Origin: Streptomyces oceani
GTDB taxonomy: Bacteria > Actinomycetota > Actinomycetes > Streptomycetales > Streptomycetaceae
Direction of reading: 5' to 3'
Assembly: GCF_001751245.1 (NCBI RefSeq)
Contig: NZ_LJGU01000114.1
Coordinates: forward strand, 189,663 to 253,662
Length of the DNA stretch: 64,000 nucleotides
Within the stretch, counting starts at the first letter, position 1; every line of letters begins with the position of its first letter. Made by a program: the position numbers and the translations under genes. Below the pieces are notes generated by a model, which was not told the origin of the DNA, searched no databases, and saw only the letters and a program-made list of their open reading frames with translations. Shown one piece after another: positions 14,454 to 23,549 of this stretch.

Positions 14454-15509
14454 ATGACGACACCGACCGAGGCACCACCGGGGCCCACAACCGTCCCGGC
14501 GCAGCAGGGCAGCGACTTCGCCCGACTCTCCCGCAGGATCACCGAAGCCGGCCTGCTCGCACGGAAGCCCGCCTACTACACCGTGCGTTTCACCCTGGTC
14601 GGGCTCTCGCTGGCGGCGACCTGGACCGGGTTCGTCCTGCTCGGTGACAGCTGGTGGCAACTGGCACTGGCGGTGGCGATGGGGCTGGTCTTCGGCCAGT
14701 GCGCCCTGGTCGCGCACGACCTCGCGCACCGGCAGGTGTTCCGCAAGCGGCGGGCCAGCGAGGTCGGCGGTCGGATAGTCGGGAACCTCGGCATCGGCAT
14801 GTCCTACGGCTGGTGGATGAACAAGCACACCCGCCACCACGCGAACCCGAACCACGAGGAGTTGGACCCGGACGTCTCCCCCGACATCCTCGTCTGGTCC
14901 CAGGACCAGGCCCGCGAGGCGAAGGGGCTGCCGCGCTTCATGGGTCGGCACCAGGCGGGGCTGTTCTTCCCGCTGCTCACCCTCGAGGGCTTCAACCTGC
15001 ACGTCGCCAGCGCGCGGGCGCTCCGCGAGCCGCACATGAAGCGGCGCTGGCTGGAGGGCGTACTGCTGTACGGGCACTTCGTCGGCTACCTGGTGGCGCT
15101 GTTCCTCGTGCTGCCGGTCGGCATGGCCCTCGCCTTCCTGCTCGTCCACCAGGCGGTCTTCGGCGTGTACCTGGGCTCGGTGTTCGCGCCCAACCACAAG
15201 GGCATGCCGATGCTGAACGGCGACACCAAGCCGGACTTCCTGCGCAAGCAGGTACTCACCTCGCGGAACGTACGCGGCGGTTGGCTGATCAACACCGTCA
15301 TGGGCGGCCTGAACTTCCAGATCGAGCACCACCTCTTCCCGAACATGCCCTCGCCGCACCTGGCGCGCGCCCAGAAGATCGTCCGCGAGTACTGCGCGGA
15401 GCTGGACATCCCGTACCACGAGACGGGGCTGATCGAATCCTGGCGGGAGGCGCTGTCGCACCTGCACGAGGTGGGCGTGCCGATCCGCAACGCTCCGGCG
15501 GAGGGCTGA
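14454..15509 (+). CDS. Membrane fatty acid desaturase
   Basis: This 351-residue integral membrane di-iron desaturase has all three histidine boxes: HDLAH (88-92), HTRHH (125-129) and QIEHH (289-293), with paired membrane segments between them (residues about 48-82 and 203-243). The QxxHH third box is typical of front-end or linoleoyl-type acyl-lipid/acyl-CoA desaturases. Here it introduces double bonds into membrane fatty acids, which would supply substrate for the CFA-type enzymes encoded 7 kb to the left. ATG 14454 is chosen because the sequence upstream in the same frame looks non-coding. No electron-transfer partner gene is adjacent. Confidence 0.9.
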   Translation: MTTPTEAPPGPTTVPAQQGSDFARLSRRITEAGLLARKPAYYTVRFTLVGLSLAATWTGFVLLGDSWWQLALAVAMGLVFGQCALVAHDLAHRQVFRKRRASEVGGRIVGNLGIGMSYGWWMNKHTRHHANPNHEELDPDVSPDILVWSQDQAREAKGLPRFMGRHQAGLFFPLLTLEGFNLHVASARALREPHMKRRWLEGVLLYGHFVGYLVALFLVLPVGMALAFLLVHQAVFGVYLGSVFAPNHKGMPMLNGDTKPDFLRKQVLTSRNVRGGWLINTVMGGLNFQIEHHLFPNMPSPHLARAQKIVREYCAELDIPYHETGLIESWREALSHLHEVGVPIRNAPAEG

Positions 15510-15541
15510 GCCGTCCCGCACACCGGCGGGTGAGCCCGGGT

Positions 15542-15573
15542 GGCGGCTGAGGGCCGGCCCGGACTCAGCCGCC
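15542..15573. terminator. Bidirectional stem-loop between convergent genes
   Basis: GGCGGCTGAG (15542-15551) and CTCAGCCGCC (15564-15573) form a perfect 10-bp stem with a 12-nt loop. It overlaps the stop of the minus-strand phosphatase-like gene. Confidence 0.7.
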
Positions 15574-17721
15574 GGTACGCGCCGAGCCGTGCCGTACGGT
15601 CGTCGGCGGGCTCGCGATCTCCCGCAGCCAACGCCGCAGCACCCGGTGGACCTGCTCGGCTCCGATGAGTTCGTACTCCTCGGAGCCCGCCCCGGCTCCT
15701 GCGCCCGTCACGCCCTCGGAGCCCTCCAAGCTCTCCGGGCCGCCGTCGTCCACCGGCGCGGACAGCCGCAGCGGCGACAGCAGGAACGCCGCGCTCTGCT
15801 CCCCACCGAGCCCGCCGTGCGAACCGATCTGCTCCTCGAAGGCGTGTACCGCGCCGGTCTCCGGGCAGACGCTGGAGTTGACCATGATGTCGGCGAGGTG
15901 GTTCCGGAACGCCGCGGCCCGCCGTACGGTCGCCACCGCGCCCGGACCGAACGGAGCGAGCGGATCGCGGTCCCCGGTCGTCTCCCCGGAATCCAGCCGG
16001 TGCTCGCTGGCCTCCGGGCCCAGCACCACCGAACCGTGCTTCTCGCTCCACACCAGCAGGAAACCCACGCCCGGATGGTTGGCGAGGGCCCGAAGCAGCG
16101 CGGGATGCCGTGCCTCGATCTCCTCGCGTGACATCCGCCCGGGTACGTCCGGGAAGGACACCAGGGCGAGGTTCCCGGAGGCCAGCACCACCGGCTCGGT
16201 ACCGTCCGTGACCTTCTCCGGCGGCGGATCGCTGCTTCGCTCCTCCGGCCGGCGCAGCGCCGCCCGCGCCGCCTCCCGCGCCTCCGCCCCACTGCGGGAG
16301 CGCCGGGCTCGCCGGGACACGGGCAGCCCGGACCCGGCGCGTACGAGGTCCTCCAGGGTCAGCCCGTACCGTCCGGCGAAGGTCTGTCCCTCGCTCTGGC
16401 CGTGGTCGGACAGCAGCACCAGGCGGTACGGGCGCGGCGCGTGCTCGGCGGCCTTGCTGATCAGCCGGATGGCCCGATCCAGGCCACGCAGCACCTGATG
16501 GGTGTCCCGGGAACGCGGGCCGGAATGGTGCGCCACCTCGTCGTAAGCCACCAGGTCGGCGTAGACGGCGGTACGACCGGCCAGCAGGTCGCCGATCACC
16601 GCGGCGACCACCACGTCACGCTGCACCACGGTGGCGAAGGCGCGCAGGAAGGGGTACAGCCCGCCGCGCCGCACCCGCGGGGTGTCCCGTCGCAGCAGAG
16701 CGCGGGAGGACTGGCCGATCTCGCGGCCCACCTCGGCGAGGTACGAGACGGCCGTGCGGGTGGCGTTCGCCGGGTCGGAGAAGTAGGCGAAGTACCCGGC
16801 GCGGGACCGTGTCTCCCGGCCGCGCCGCGCCGAGACCGAGAGCACCAGGGCGAGTTGGCGCGCGCCGCCGCTGAAGAGGTTCCCCCGGCTGGCGCCGTGC
16901 GGGCCCAGCAGCCCGTGCGGGCCCGTACGGGCGACGGCCCGCCGCTCCAGCTCGGCGGCGCCACTGGGACGGTTGGTCACCAGCACGGCGCCGCGTTCCT
17001 TCTCGTACCAGCGGAAGGCCGGCACGTCGGCGTTGCTGCCGTGCAGGATGCCGAGTTGACTCGCCCCGGTCTGGCTGGACCAGTCGGTACGCCAGCGGGT
17101 GAGCCTGTGTGTGCTGGCGCGGAGCGCGGCCACGGTCGGCATCAACGGGCGCTCGCCCTCCGTCGCCTCCCGGAGCACGTCGTATCCGACCCCGTCGAGT
17201 TGCACGAACACCAGGCCCGTCGCCTCGACCTCGGAGTTCGCGCCCCCGTACGTACGACGGCGGCCACGTCCCGCGAGCCGTGCGAACCGGCGCCGGTAGG
17301 CACCGTCGTCCCACACCGTGAGGAAGGTGTACGCCGCCGAGGACGCGGCGGACATCACCGCCGCCACCACGACCGCGGTCCGCGGGTCCACCTCGCCCGG
17401 GCCGGGGACGATGAGCAGCGCGAACCAGAGCAACGAGCCGTTCAGGAAGAAAACCAACAGCCCGAGCACCAGCGCCGGGACCAGCAGGAGTGCCCGTACG
17501 ATCAGCGGCCACACCAGCGTGCTCAGCAGGCCGAACCCGCCGGCGCACAGGGCCGCGGTGAAGGCGAGCCGGGTGGCGCTGTCCCCGTCGGCCGACTGCA
17601 GCCGGAACTCCGGCAGTCCGCCGGCCAGCAGCAGCATCGTGACGGTGCTGACCGTCCACACCGTGAGCAGTCGGAGCACCGCCGAGCCCAGACCTCGCCA
17701 GGAGGGCACTCGCAGTCGCAC
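15565..17721 (-). CDS. Membrane alkaline-phosphatase-superfamily protein with holin-like N-terminus
   Basis: The 718-residue product has four N-terminal hydrophobic segments (about residues 12-140) resembling phage-holin-family domains, then an alkaline phosphatase superfamily domain: LVFVQLDGVGYDVL (metal Asp), QTGASQLGILHG (likely Thr nucleophile), VAYDEVAHHSG and LVLLSDHGQSEG (metal Asp/His). Such proteins are annotated as phage holin family or nucleotide pyrophosphatase/sulfatase-like; they probably hydrolyse or transfer phosphate or phospho-alcohol groups at the membrane. A Ser/Pro/Glu-rich insert near residue 480 separates conserved blocks. It is a single gene, convergent with the desaturase. 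Substrate unknown. Confidence 0.82.
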   Translation of the reverse strand: MRLRVPSWRGLGSAVLRLLTVWTVSTVTMLLLAGGLPEFRLQSADGDSATRLAFTAALCAGGFGLLSTLVWPLIVRALLLVPALVLGLLVFFLNGSLLWFALLIVPGPGEVDPRTAVVVAAVMSAASSAAYTFLTVWDDGAYRRRFARLAGRGRRRTYGGANSEVEATGLVFVQLDGVGYDVLREATEGERPLMPTVAALRASTHRLTRWRTDWSSQTGASQLGILHGSNADVPAFRWYEKERGAVLVTNRPSGAAELERRAVARTGPHGLLGPHGASRGNLFSGGARQLALVLSVSARRGRETRSRAGYFAYFSDPANATRTAVSYLAEVGREIGQSSRALLRRDTPRVRRGGLYPFLRAFATVVQRDVVVAAVIGDLLAGRTAVYADLVAYDEVAHHSGPRSRDTHQVLRGLDRAIRLISKAAEHAPRPYRLVLLSDHGQSEGQTFAGRYGLTLEDLVRAGSGLPVSRRARRSRSGAEAREAARAALRRPEERSSDPPPEKVTDGTEPVVLASGNLALVSFPDVPGRMSREEIEARHPALLRALANHPGVGFLLVWSEKHGSVVLGPEASEHRLDSGETTGDRDPLAPFGPGAVATVRRAAAFRNHLADIMVNSSVCPETGAVHAFEEQIGSHGGLGGEQSAAFLLSPLRLSAPVDDGGPESLEGSEGVTGAGAGAGSEEYELIGAEQVHRVLRRWLREIASPPTTVRHGSARTGG

Positions 17722-17992
17722 GCCTGGTTCTCCTCACCCGCGTCCGTCCCCGCGTCCGTCCCCCGGCGTCACTCGTGTCGGCGAAGACCGGCCGGTGCCG
17801 CCGCGCGGACCCTCTCCACTCTTGCACAGCGCCGGACACCGTGCGTGACGCGCTGCCCGGTCGGCCCCCGGGGGCGGGCACACGCCGTACGCTCGAGGCA
17901 GCGGCGCTCGCCCGGGCGGGGTCCCGCGGACCGGCCCGTGCGGGGCGCGGCCGAGCGCGGTTGCCGGACGCCCACGCGGGAGAGGAGCACGT

Positions 17993-18763
17993 GTGCCGGT
18001 GCAGGTCACCTGGTGGGGACACGCCACCGCGACAGTGCGCGACTCGGGCCTCAGCGTGCTCACCGACCCGCTGTTCGTACGCCGCCTGGCGCACCTGCGC
18101 AGGCGGCGGGGCGCGCTGCCGCCCGCCTCGGCGGCGGCAGCGGCCGACGTGGTGCTGGTGTCCCATCTGCACGCCGACCACCTGCACCTGGGCTCGCTCG
18201 CCCGGCTCGCGCCGGGCACTCCGGTGGTGCTGCCGAAGGGGGCGTCGAGGGCGGTGCCGGGGCTGCGCCGATTGCGGAGGTTCCTCGCGCTGCGCGAGGT
18301 GCTACCGGGCGATGTCCTACGGGTCGGCGCGTTGCGGGTGCACGCGGTGCCGGCCGCGCACGACGGGCGGCGGCTGCCGTACGGGCCGCAGCAGGCTCCG
18401 GCGTTGGGCTACGTGGTGGAGGGCGAGGCCCGGACGTACTTCGCCGGCGACACCGGCTTGTTCGACGGCATGGCGCGGGCGGTCGGCCCGGTCGATACGG
18501 CGCTGCTGCCGGTCGGCGGCTGGGGGCCGTACCTGGGCCACGGGCACCTGGACGCCGGACGTGCGGCGCGTGCGCTGCGCTGCCTGACGCCGCGCTGGGC
18601 GGTGCCGGTGCACTACGGCACGTACTGGCCGATCGGGATGGACGCCGTGCGCCCGCACGAGTTCCACGCGCCCGGCGACGAGTTCGTGCGGCTGTCCGCC
18701 CAGCTGGCGCCGGGGGTCGAGGTGCGCCGGCTGGGGCACGGCGAGACGCTACGGCTGGGCTGA
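17993..18763 (+). CDS. MBL-fold metallo-hydrolase (UlaG-like)
   Basis: The 256-residue protein starts at GTG 17993 behind GAGAGGAG. It has VTWWGHATA, the metal-binding HLHADH motif at 58-63, AAHDGR near residue 120, YFAGDTG and a final VPVHYGTYWP, which is the UlaG / L-ascorbate-6-phosphate-lactonase-like branch of the metallo-beta-lactamase fold. It is cytosolic. Members hydrolyse lactones, phosphodiesters or N-acyl lipids; the exact substrate cannot be read from sequence. The DedA-like gene starts 6 bp after its stop, so the pair forms an operon. Confidence 0.87.
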   Translation: MPVQVTWWGHATATVRDSGLSVLTDPLFVRRLAHLRRRRGALPPASAAAAADVVLVSHLHADHLHLGSLARLAPGTPVVLPKGASRAVPGLRRLRRFLALREVLPGDVLRVGALRVHAVPAAHDGRRLPYGPQQAPALGYVVEGEARTYFAGDTGLFDGMARAVGPVDTALLPVGGWGPYLGHGHLDAGRAARALRCLTPRWAVPVHYGTYWPIGMDAVRPHEFHAPGDEFVRLSAQLAPGVEVRRLGHGETLRLG

Positions 18764-18769
18764 GGGACG

Positions 18770-19450
18770 ATGAGCAGCGGCATGGGGCAGTACGACGCCG
18801 GCACCGCCCAGGCGCCGGAGTTCCTCGCCGTGCTGGGGTTGTTGCCGCCCGGGTCGACACAGCCGGCGCTCGGCTATCCGTCGCTGTTCCTGCTGGTGAT
18901 CTTCGGTGCGCTACTGCCGGTGGTGCCCACGGGTGCGCTGGTCAGCGGGGCGGCGGTGGTGGCGGTGCATCACAGCGCGCCGGCGCTGTCCCTGCTGGCC
19001 GTCTTCGTGGTGGCCGCGCTGGCCGCCTTCCTGGGCGATGTGAGCCTGTACTGGCTCGGCCAGCGCGGGCTGCGCTCCCAGAACGGCTCCCGCTGGCTGG
19101 AGCAACTGCGGGCCCGTGCCGCTCCCGAGCGGCTGGCGCAAGCGCGGGAGAAGCTGGCGGATCACGGTGTGGCGGTGCTGGTGGTGTCCCGGCTGGTGCC
19201 GGCGGGACGGATTCCGGTGATGCTGGCCTGTCTGCTGGCCCGGATGCCGCTGACCGGATTCGTACGGGCGGACGCGCTGGCCTGTCTGGCGTGGACGGCG
19301 ACCTACCAGTTGATCGGGGTCACCGGCGGTTCGCTCTTCCCCCAGCCCTGGCAGGGCCTGGTCGCGGTGGTCGCGCTGACGGTGTTGGTCAGCGCCGCTC
19401 CGTCGATCGGGCGGCGCCTGCGGCGGACGAACCGGGACACGGTGCGCTGA
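18770..19450 (+). CDS. DedA/VTT-domain membrane protein
   Basis: This 226-residue protein has about five membrane segments and VTT/DedA family features: an LPVVPTGALVSGAAV re-entrant loop, the FLGDVSLYWLGQRG block and SRLVPAGRIPVMLACLLA. DedA proteins act in lipid (undecaprenyl-phosphate or phosphatidylethanolamine) flipping and membrane homeostasis. The start at 18770 is 6 bp after the MBL-fold gene stop. The length is typical. Co-transcription with an MBL hydrolase suggests a membrane-linked role for both, but this is inferred. Confidence 0.82.
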   Translation: MSSGMGQYDAGTAQAPEFLAVLGLLPPGSTQPALGYPSLFLLVIFGALLPVVPTGALVSGAAVVAVHHSAPALSLLAVFVVAALAAFLGDVSLYWLGQRGLRSQNGSRWLEQLRARAAPERLAQAREKLADHGVAVLVVSRLVPAGRIPVMLACLLARMPLTGFVRADALACLAWTATYQLIGVTGGSLFPQPWQGLVAVVALTVLVSAAPSIGRRLRRTNRDTVR

Positions 19451-19494
19451 CCCCGCGCTGGTCAGGTCGTTCCGACCGGTCCGATCCCGCCCGG

Positions 19495-20685
19495 TCACGC
19501 CGTTCCGGCACCGTCTCCCAGCAGCTCGGCCAGCTCCGTACGCACCCGGCGCACCGCCGCCTCCTCCGGCACCTGCTCCGGCACCTGCTCTGGCCCTGCC
19601 GCACGCTCCGTACCCAGCACGTCCGCCGACAACCGCACCCGCAGCCCGCCCGGTTCGTCGCCGAAGCGGTGACCGCCGCTGACATACGGACCCAGCCGGC
19701 GTACGAGTTCCGCCTCCAGCCCCGGAGCGTCCGTCACCCCGCGAGCCGCGAGCCGCGAGCGCCACTGCTCCAGGTCCGCGTACAGGAACCAGCCCACCCT
19801 CGGTGGCCGACACAGCGCGCCCGCCTCCGTCAGGACGGTGTGCAGCGCCGCGGCACGCGCGCCGTACACCGCGGACTCGGCGGCCAGCCGCTTCCGTACG
19901 GCCGCCGGCTCCGTCAGCGCCGCGGCGATCGCCGCGTCGTCCGCGCCGTGCGGGCCCGCGTGCAGGGTCTCCAGGATCTCGCGCACCCGAGCGCTCAGCC
20001 GATGCCCGTACGGGCTGGCCGGAAAGCGCGCGATGCCCGCCTGCGGACCATCGGGCAGCAACGACACCTCAAGCCCCGCGAGCACGACCACGGAGTCACG
20101 TCCACCGTGGCCCAACATCTCCGCCGGGCTGACGACCACGGTCTCCCGCGGGTCATGGGCGGTGTCCCGCCAGCTCTCGTCGCTGATGATCAACAGGCCC
20201 TCGTCCACGGCGGCCTCGCAGACCTCGTGCAGGAGCTCGGGACTGGCGATCGTCCCCGTGGGATCGTCGGCCACGGAGAGCAGCAGCACCCGGGGAGCGC
20301 CGCCGCCGGCACGGACCCGGCGCACGGTCTCCCGCAGTGCGACCGGATCGGGAATTCCGCCGCACTCGGCGGGCACCGAAACCGGGTGCGCCTGCCGGGA
20401 GAGCAGCCCGGCCTGCGCCGCGTGCCAGTCGGCGGTGGGGCAGGGCAGCAACACGTCGCCACGCGCGGGCACTCGGGGGTGGCGTGCGGCGAGACCGAGC
20501 GTGGCCGGAGCGTCCGCCGAGTCCGCCGGATCGGCCTGATCCCGGGTCCCGTCTCCTACCGCGGCCAGTAGCGCCAGCAGCAGCAACGCGGCACCGGGAG
20601 CGGCGACCACCTGCTCCGGCTCGGTGCTCAGACCCCGTCGACGCCAGTAGCCGCAAGCCGCCGTCACCGTGTCCGACTGCCGCAT
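19495..20685 (-). CDS. Aminotransferase class I/II-fold protein lacking PLP lysine
   Basis: The 396-residue protein has the order of motifs of fold-type I aminotransferases: a nucleotide-like glycine region near residue 30, SVADDPTGTIASPEL where NPTG is expected (Asn replaced by Asp), LLIISDESWRD (the PLP N1 aspartate kept) and then VVLAGLEVSLLPDG, where SxSK should give the Schiff-base lysine. No lysine is present in that block; the only one I find is in VRKRLAAES. The downstream GxRxG arginine is also absent (GIARFP). It is therefore probably catalytically dead as a transaminase. Convergent with the DedA-like gene and alone on its strand. Confidence 0.75.
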   Translation of the reverse strand: MRQSDTVTAACGYWRRRGLSTEPEQVVAAPGAALLLLALLAAVGDGTRDQADPADSADAPATLGLAARHPRVPARGDVLLPCPTADWHAAQAGLLSRQAHPVSVPAECGGIPDPVALRETVRRVRAGGGAPRVLLLSVADDPTGTIASPELLHEVCEAAVDEGLLIISDESWRDTAHDPRETVVVSPAEMLGHGGRDSVVVLAGLEVSLLPDGPQAGIARFPASPYGHRLSARVREILETLHAGPHGADDAAIAAALTEPAAVRKRLAAESAVYGARAAALHTVLTEAGALCRPPRVGWFLYADLEQWRSRLAARGVTDAPGLEAELVRRLGPYVSGGHRFGDEPGGLRVRLSADVLGTERAAGPEQVPEQVPEEAAVRRVRTELAELLGDGAGTA

Positions 20686-20907
20686 CCGTATCCGCCTCCC
20701 GCGAACCGTGCCCGACCGCCCGACCAGTCACTGCCCACGCCTGACCGACGTCGCGACGGAACCGCGTCGCGCGCGCTCGCACGGCGACCCGTGCGTCCAC
20801 TCTCTGCCCCGGCACCTCGGCTGTCCAGCGGATGCGTATCCGAGTGGCACTCGGAACCCTGGAAGCCACTGGAGCCGCGCGACCCGCCGGCCACGGGATG
20901 CGTCAGG

Positions 20908-21411
20908 TCAGGGCACCGCGGTCAGTTCGGTGAAGGTGCCCGCGCGAGCGCGCGCGGCGAGTTCGTCCAGTGCCTGACGGGCCTGTCCCGCGGCCTCCGG
21001 ATCCGTTTCGGGCAGACCGCTGGCCAGGAACTCGTCCTCGTCCAGCCGGAGCGCCGCGCTCCCGTCGGCCGGTACCCACAGGTCCAGCTCCAGGTCGACG
21101 CTGGTCAGTTCGCCGTCCCGGACGCACGCCGGCCGCGCCATGTCGCAGTACCAGCCCTTACGCCGTCCGTCGGCCGCCCGTACCTCCTTGACGGCGTACC
21201 AGCGGTCTCGCCAGTAGTGCTCGGTGAACACGTCGCCGTGCTCGAAACGCACGAAACCGAAGTCCCGGACGGGCGGGCCCGCCCACGGCGCCCGTACGGC
21301 CGCCCGTGTGCCGTCGTCGTCCAGCGCGGTCGCCGGATAGCGCACATCGGCCCGCCCGTGCTTGCGGAGGATCACCGTCACGGGCTCGCCGGCCGTCAGC
21401 ATCGCGTCCAT
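20908..21411 (-). CDS. DUF402 domain protein
   Basis: This 167-residue protein starts at ATG 21411 (ATG 21402 is an alternative). It has the DUF402 core: FVRFEHGDVFTEHYWRDRWYAVKEV, then the acidic KGWYCDMARPA and DLELDLWVPADG strand, in which the carboxylates coordinate metal in characterised relatives. Those relatives are nucleoside-di/triphosphate phosphatases (for example Ntdp). Here the acidic residues are kept, so a nucleotide phosphohydrolase role is reasonable. It is a monocistronic gene with no informative neighbours. Confidence 0.8.
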   Translation of the reverse strand: MDAMLTAGEPVTVILRKHGRADVRYPATALDDDGTRAAVRAPWAGPPVRDFGFVRFEHGDVFTEHYWRDRWYAVKEVRAADGRRKGWYCDMARPACVRDGELTSVDLELDLWVPADGSAALRLDEDEFLASGLPETDPEAAGQARQALDELAARARAGTFTELTAVP

Positions 21412-21524
21412 GCGACCAGCGTGCTGCACCGGACCTCGATCGGGCACCCGGTTTTCCGTCTCGTGACGGGGACCGTCCGGCACGCGCCGCCTGGAGCCTG
21501 AGTGACGGCGCCCGCCACCCGGCG

Positions 21525-21746
21525 TCAGGCACCGCGCGCCCGCGCGCCCGCCCGCGTACGCCCCGGCGCCACCGGGCGTCGGGGATGCCGGCGGAGGTAC
21601 TCGCCCTCCAGCTCCGCCATGCGAGCGTTGTGCCTTCCCAACGCGTCGTTCGATCCGTGCAGCAGGGTGTCGTGTCGGGTGCGGTGAATCGTCTGCAGTT
21701 CCTTGACAAGCTGTGCGTCGGACAGATCCCGCGGGTCGATGCCCAT
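21525..21746 (-). CDS. DUF6158 family small protein
   Basis: The 73-residue product starts at ATG 21746 with GAGGAGG seven bases upstream. It is helical, with DLSDAQLVKELQTIHRTRHDTLLHGSNDAL and MAELEGEYLRR, and a basic tail. This matches the actinobacterial DUF6158 family, which I know only as small stress-associated proteins of unknown function. It is divergent from the Rv2629-type hibernation factor with a 67-bp gap, so the two may share a regulatory region. Confidence 0.75.
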   Translation of the reverse strand: MGIDPRDLSDAQLVKELQTIHRTRHDTLLHGSNDALGRHNARMAELEGEYLRRHPRRPVAPGRTRAGARARGA

Positions 21747-21813
21747 CCCATGCCCTCCTCGTGTCGCTCCTCGCTGTCTGGGTACCCGATCCTGGCGAGC
21801 CAAGGAGAAACTC

Positions 21814-23052
21814 ATGGAAGTCGGCTTCCTCAGTCCGCTCTTCGACCGCCCCGGCCCCTGGGCCTCGGTGTATCTCGACACTACGGCGCTCAGTCCGGAC
21901 CCTCATCCGCGAGCGGAACGCGCCGCTCACGCCGCCTGCGCTCGGCTGCGCGGGCAGGGCGCCGACCCACGCACCTGCCGGGCGGTGTACGAGGCCATGA
22001 CGACACCAGCGGAACCACCCGCGCCGCCGGGCCGGGCGATCTTCGCCACGGACGGCACGGTGGTGCTGGCGCCGCCGCTGGCCACGGCACCCGACGGGGG
22101 GCCGCACGCCTGTTGGGAGGCCCTCCCGCACACCGGACCACTGTTGGAGCTCGCCGAGACGAACCCGGCCTGTGTGGTGGCCCGCGTCCGTCCGGACGGG
22201 GCGACGTTCGAGCTGCACGGTCCGTACGGCGTGCTCGACGCGGGCCGGGTGCGCGGCGACTGGCCGGTGCACCGCAGCAGCCCGGCGGACTGGTCGGTGT
22301 GCCACTTCCGCCCAACCGAGCCGGACGACGACACCCGCGGCGCCGAGTTGGTGGCCGACGGTATCCGGAACTGCGCCGCGCGTACCAGGCCCGAACTGGT
22401 GATACTCGCCGGAGACCGCGCCGTACGCATGGCCGTGCTCGAGCGGTTGCCGGCCGGGCTGCGTTCCCGGACCGTGCACGCCGACGAGCGGACCGGCACG
22501 GCGGACGGCCCGCCGCAGGTGGCGGGCGAACGGGGTGGCACGACCGACCCGATCGCCCCCGAGGTCGCGCGGATCCGCGCCACGCACGGCCGCCGGCACG
22601 CCCGTAGCACCATGGAGTGCTTCCTGTCCGGACGGCTGCCGACGGACGACGGGCGGATCGCCGCCGCCGAGGGCGTGCCCGCGCTGATAGACGCCGCGCG
22701 GCAGCACCGTATCGGCTCGCTGATCGTGCGGCCGGAGGGCGTCGACCTGCATCGGGAGGTGTGGGTCGGCCAGGACCCGGAGCAGTTGGCCGTGCGGCCC
22801 ACCGACGCCCAACTGCTCGGTGGCCAGCAGCCGGCGACCGCCCGTGCCGACGACGCGCTGGTGCGTTCGGCCGCCACCTCCGGCGCGGAGGTGTTGTGCG
22901 TACGCCCGTACGAGTTGGCCCCGGGCACCCCGGACGGGCTGCCGTCCGGGGGACTCGGGGCGCTGCTTCGCTGGCCGTACGGCGCGGCCCCGGAGACGAC
23001 TCACCGCAGGGAAGGAGGCGGCCGCGATGGCGGACATGCAGCGCGGCAGTGA
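21814..23052 (+). CDS. Rv2629-type (baeRF/Vms1-like) ribosome hibernation factor
   Basis: This 412-residue protein starts at ATG 21814 behind AAGGAG. It follows the layout of M. tuberculosis Rv2629 and other bacterial eRF1-like proteins: N-terminal WASVYLDTT domain, RAIFATDGTVVLAPP, the VVARVRPDGATFELHG core, VHRSSPADW, ELVILAGDRAVRMAVLERLP and a C-terminal VRPYELAPGT ... GALLRW. Relatives have been placed in the eRF1/Vms1 superfamily and described as ribosome-binding factors in dormancy. There is no GGQ loop as in release factors, so hydrolysis is doubtful. DUF2795 overlaps it downstream by 26 nt. Confidence 0.78.
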   Translation: MEVGFLSPLFDRPGPWASVYLDTTALSPDPHPRAERAAHAACARLRGQGADPRTCRAVYEAMTTPAEPPAPPGRAIFATDGTVVLAPPLATAPDGGPHACWEALPHTGPLLELAETNPACVVARVRPDGATFELHGPYGVLDAGRVRGDWPVHRSSPADWSVCHFRPTEPDDDTRGAELVADGIRNCAARTRPELVILAGDRAVRMAVLERLPAGLRSRTVHADERTGTADGPPQVAGERGGTTDPIAPEVARIRATHGRRHARSTMECFLSGRLPTDDGRIAAAEGVPALIDAARQHRIGSLIVRPEGVDLHREVWVGQDPEQLAVRPTDAQLLGGQQPATARADDALVRSAATSGAEVLCVRPYELAPGTPDGLPSGGLGALLRWPYGAAPETTHRREGGGRDGGHAARQ

Positions 23053-23446
23053 TCGCGTGAACGTCCATCTGGACGACGAGATCAAGAAGGAGATGCACGG
23101 GCGACTGCACTCGGGGCACCCGACCCGCGCCCAGCAGGAGAAGGACCCGGAGCCGGGCGCGGACGACGACTCCTGGCTGGCCGAACGCCCGCAGTCGGCC
23201 GGCAGCGGCCGGGACTCGGAGAGTGGCGAAGCGGAGACGGAGGCGGAGGAGTTGCGGTCGGATCTGGCGCGGCATCTCGGCCGTACGGCGTTCCCCGCGG
23301 ACCGGCGGACCCTGGTGCGCACGCTGCTCGCCACCCAGGCCCCGGACGACTTGGTGGACACCGTACGGACACTGCCGCACGGTGGGGAGGAGTACCGCAC
23401 CGTGCAGGAGGTCGTGGTCGCTCTCGGGCACCACCCGCGGGCGTAG
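23027..23446 (+). CDS. DUF2795 domain protein
   Basis: The 139-residue product starts at ATG 23027, behind GGAAGGAGG and within the 3' end of the hibernation-factor gene (26-nt overlap), so translation is coupled. Residues 1-75 are highly charged and disordered (KKEMHGRLHSGHPTRAQQEKDPEPG). The last 60 are DUF2795: LRSDLARHLGRTAFPADRRTL, LLATQAPDDLVDTVRTLP and YRTVQEVVVALG. DUF2795 proteins are small helical, of unknown function, often next to stress genes. The coupling hints at a link with ribosome dormancy. Confidence 0.8.
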   Translation: MADMQRGSDRVNVHLDDEIKKEMHGRLHSGHPTRAQQEKDPEPGADDDSWLAERPQSAGSGRDSESGEAETEAEELRSDLARHLGRTAFPADRRTLVRTLLATQAPDDLVDTVRTLPHGGEEYRTVQEVVVALGHHPRA

Positions 23447-23549
23447 GCCGGGTCGTTCACCTGGCGGTCTGCCGCCGTGGCGGGCGGGCGGCTGGCGGGC
23501 GCTGGCGGTGCCGGGCGCTCGGTCGCCGGTCAGGGCGAGTCAGTGTGAA

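Noticed and set aside
19474..19496. GACCGG/CCGGTC hairpin between the DedA-like and aminotransferase-fold genes as terminator
   Set aside because: Only a 6-bp stem, common by chance at this GC content.
16402..20571. A 1,389-codon open frame on the plus strand
   Set aside because: It runs antisense through the phosphatase-like gene and across three other clear genes, has no family motif and an Arg/Gly/Ala-biased composition; it is a by-product of GC-rich codons.
20908..23460. An 850-codon minus-strand frame
   Set aside because: Only its last 167 codons (DUF402) read as protein; the rest lies opposite the hibernation factor and DUF2795 genes.
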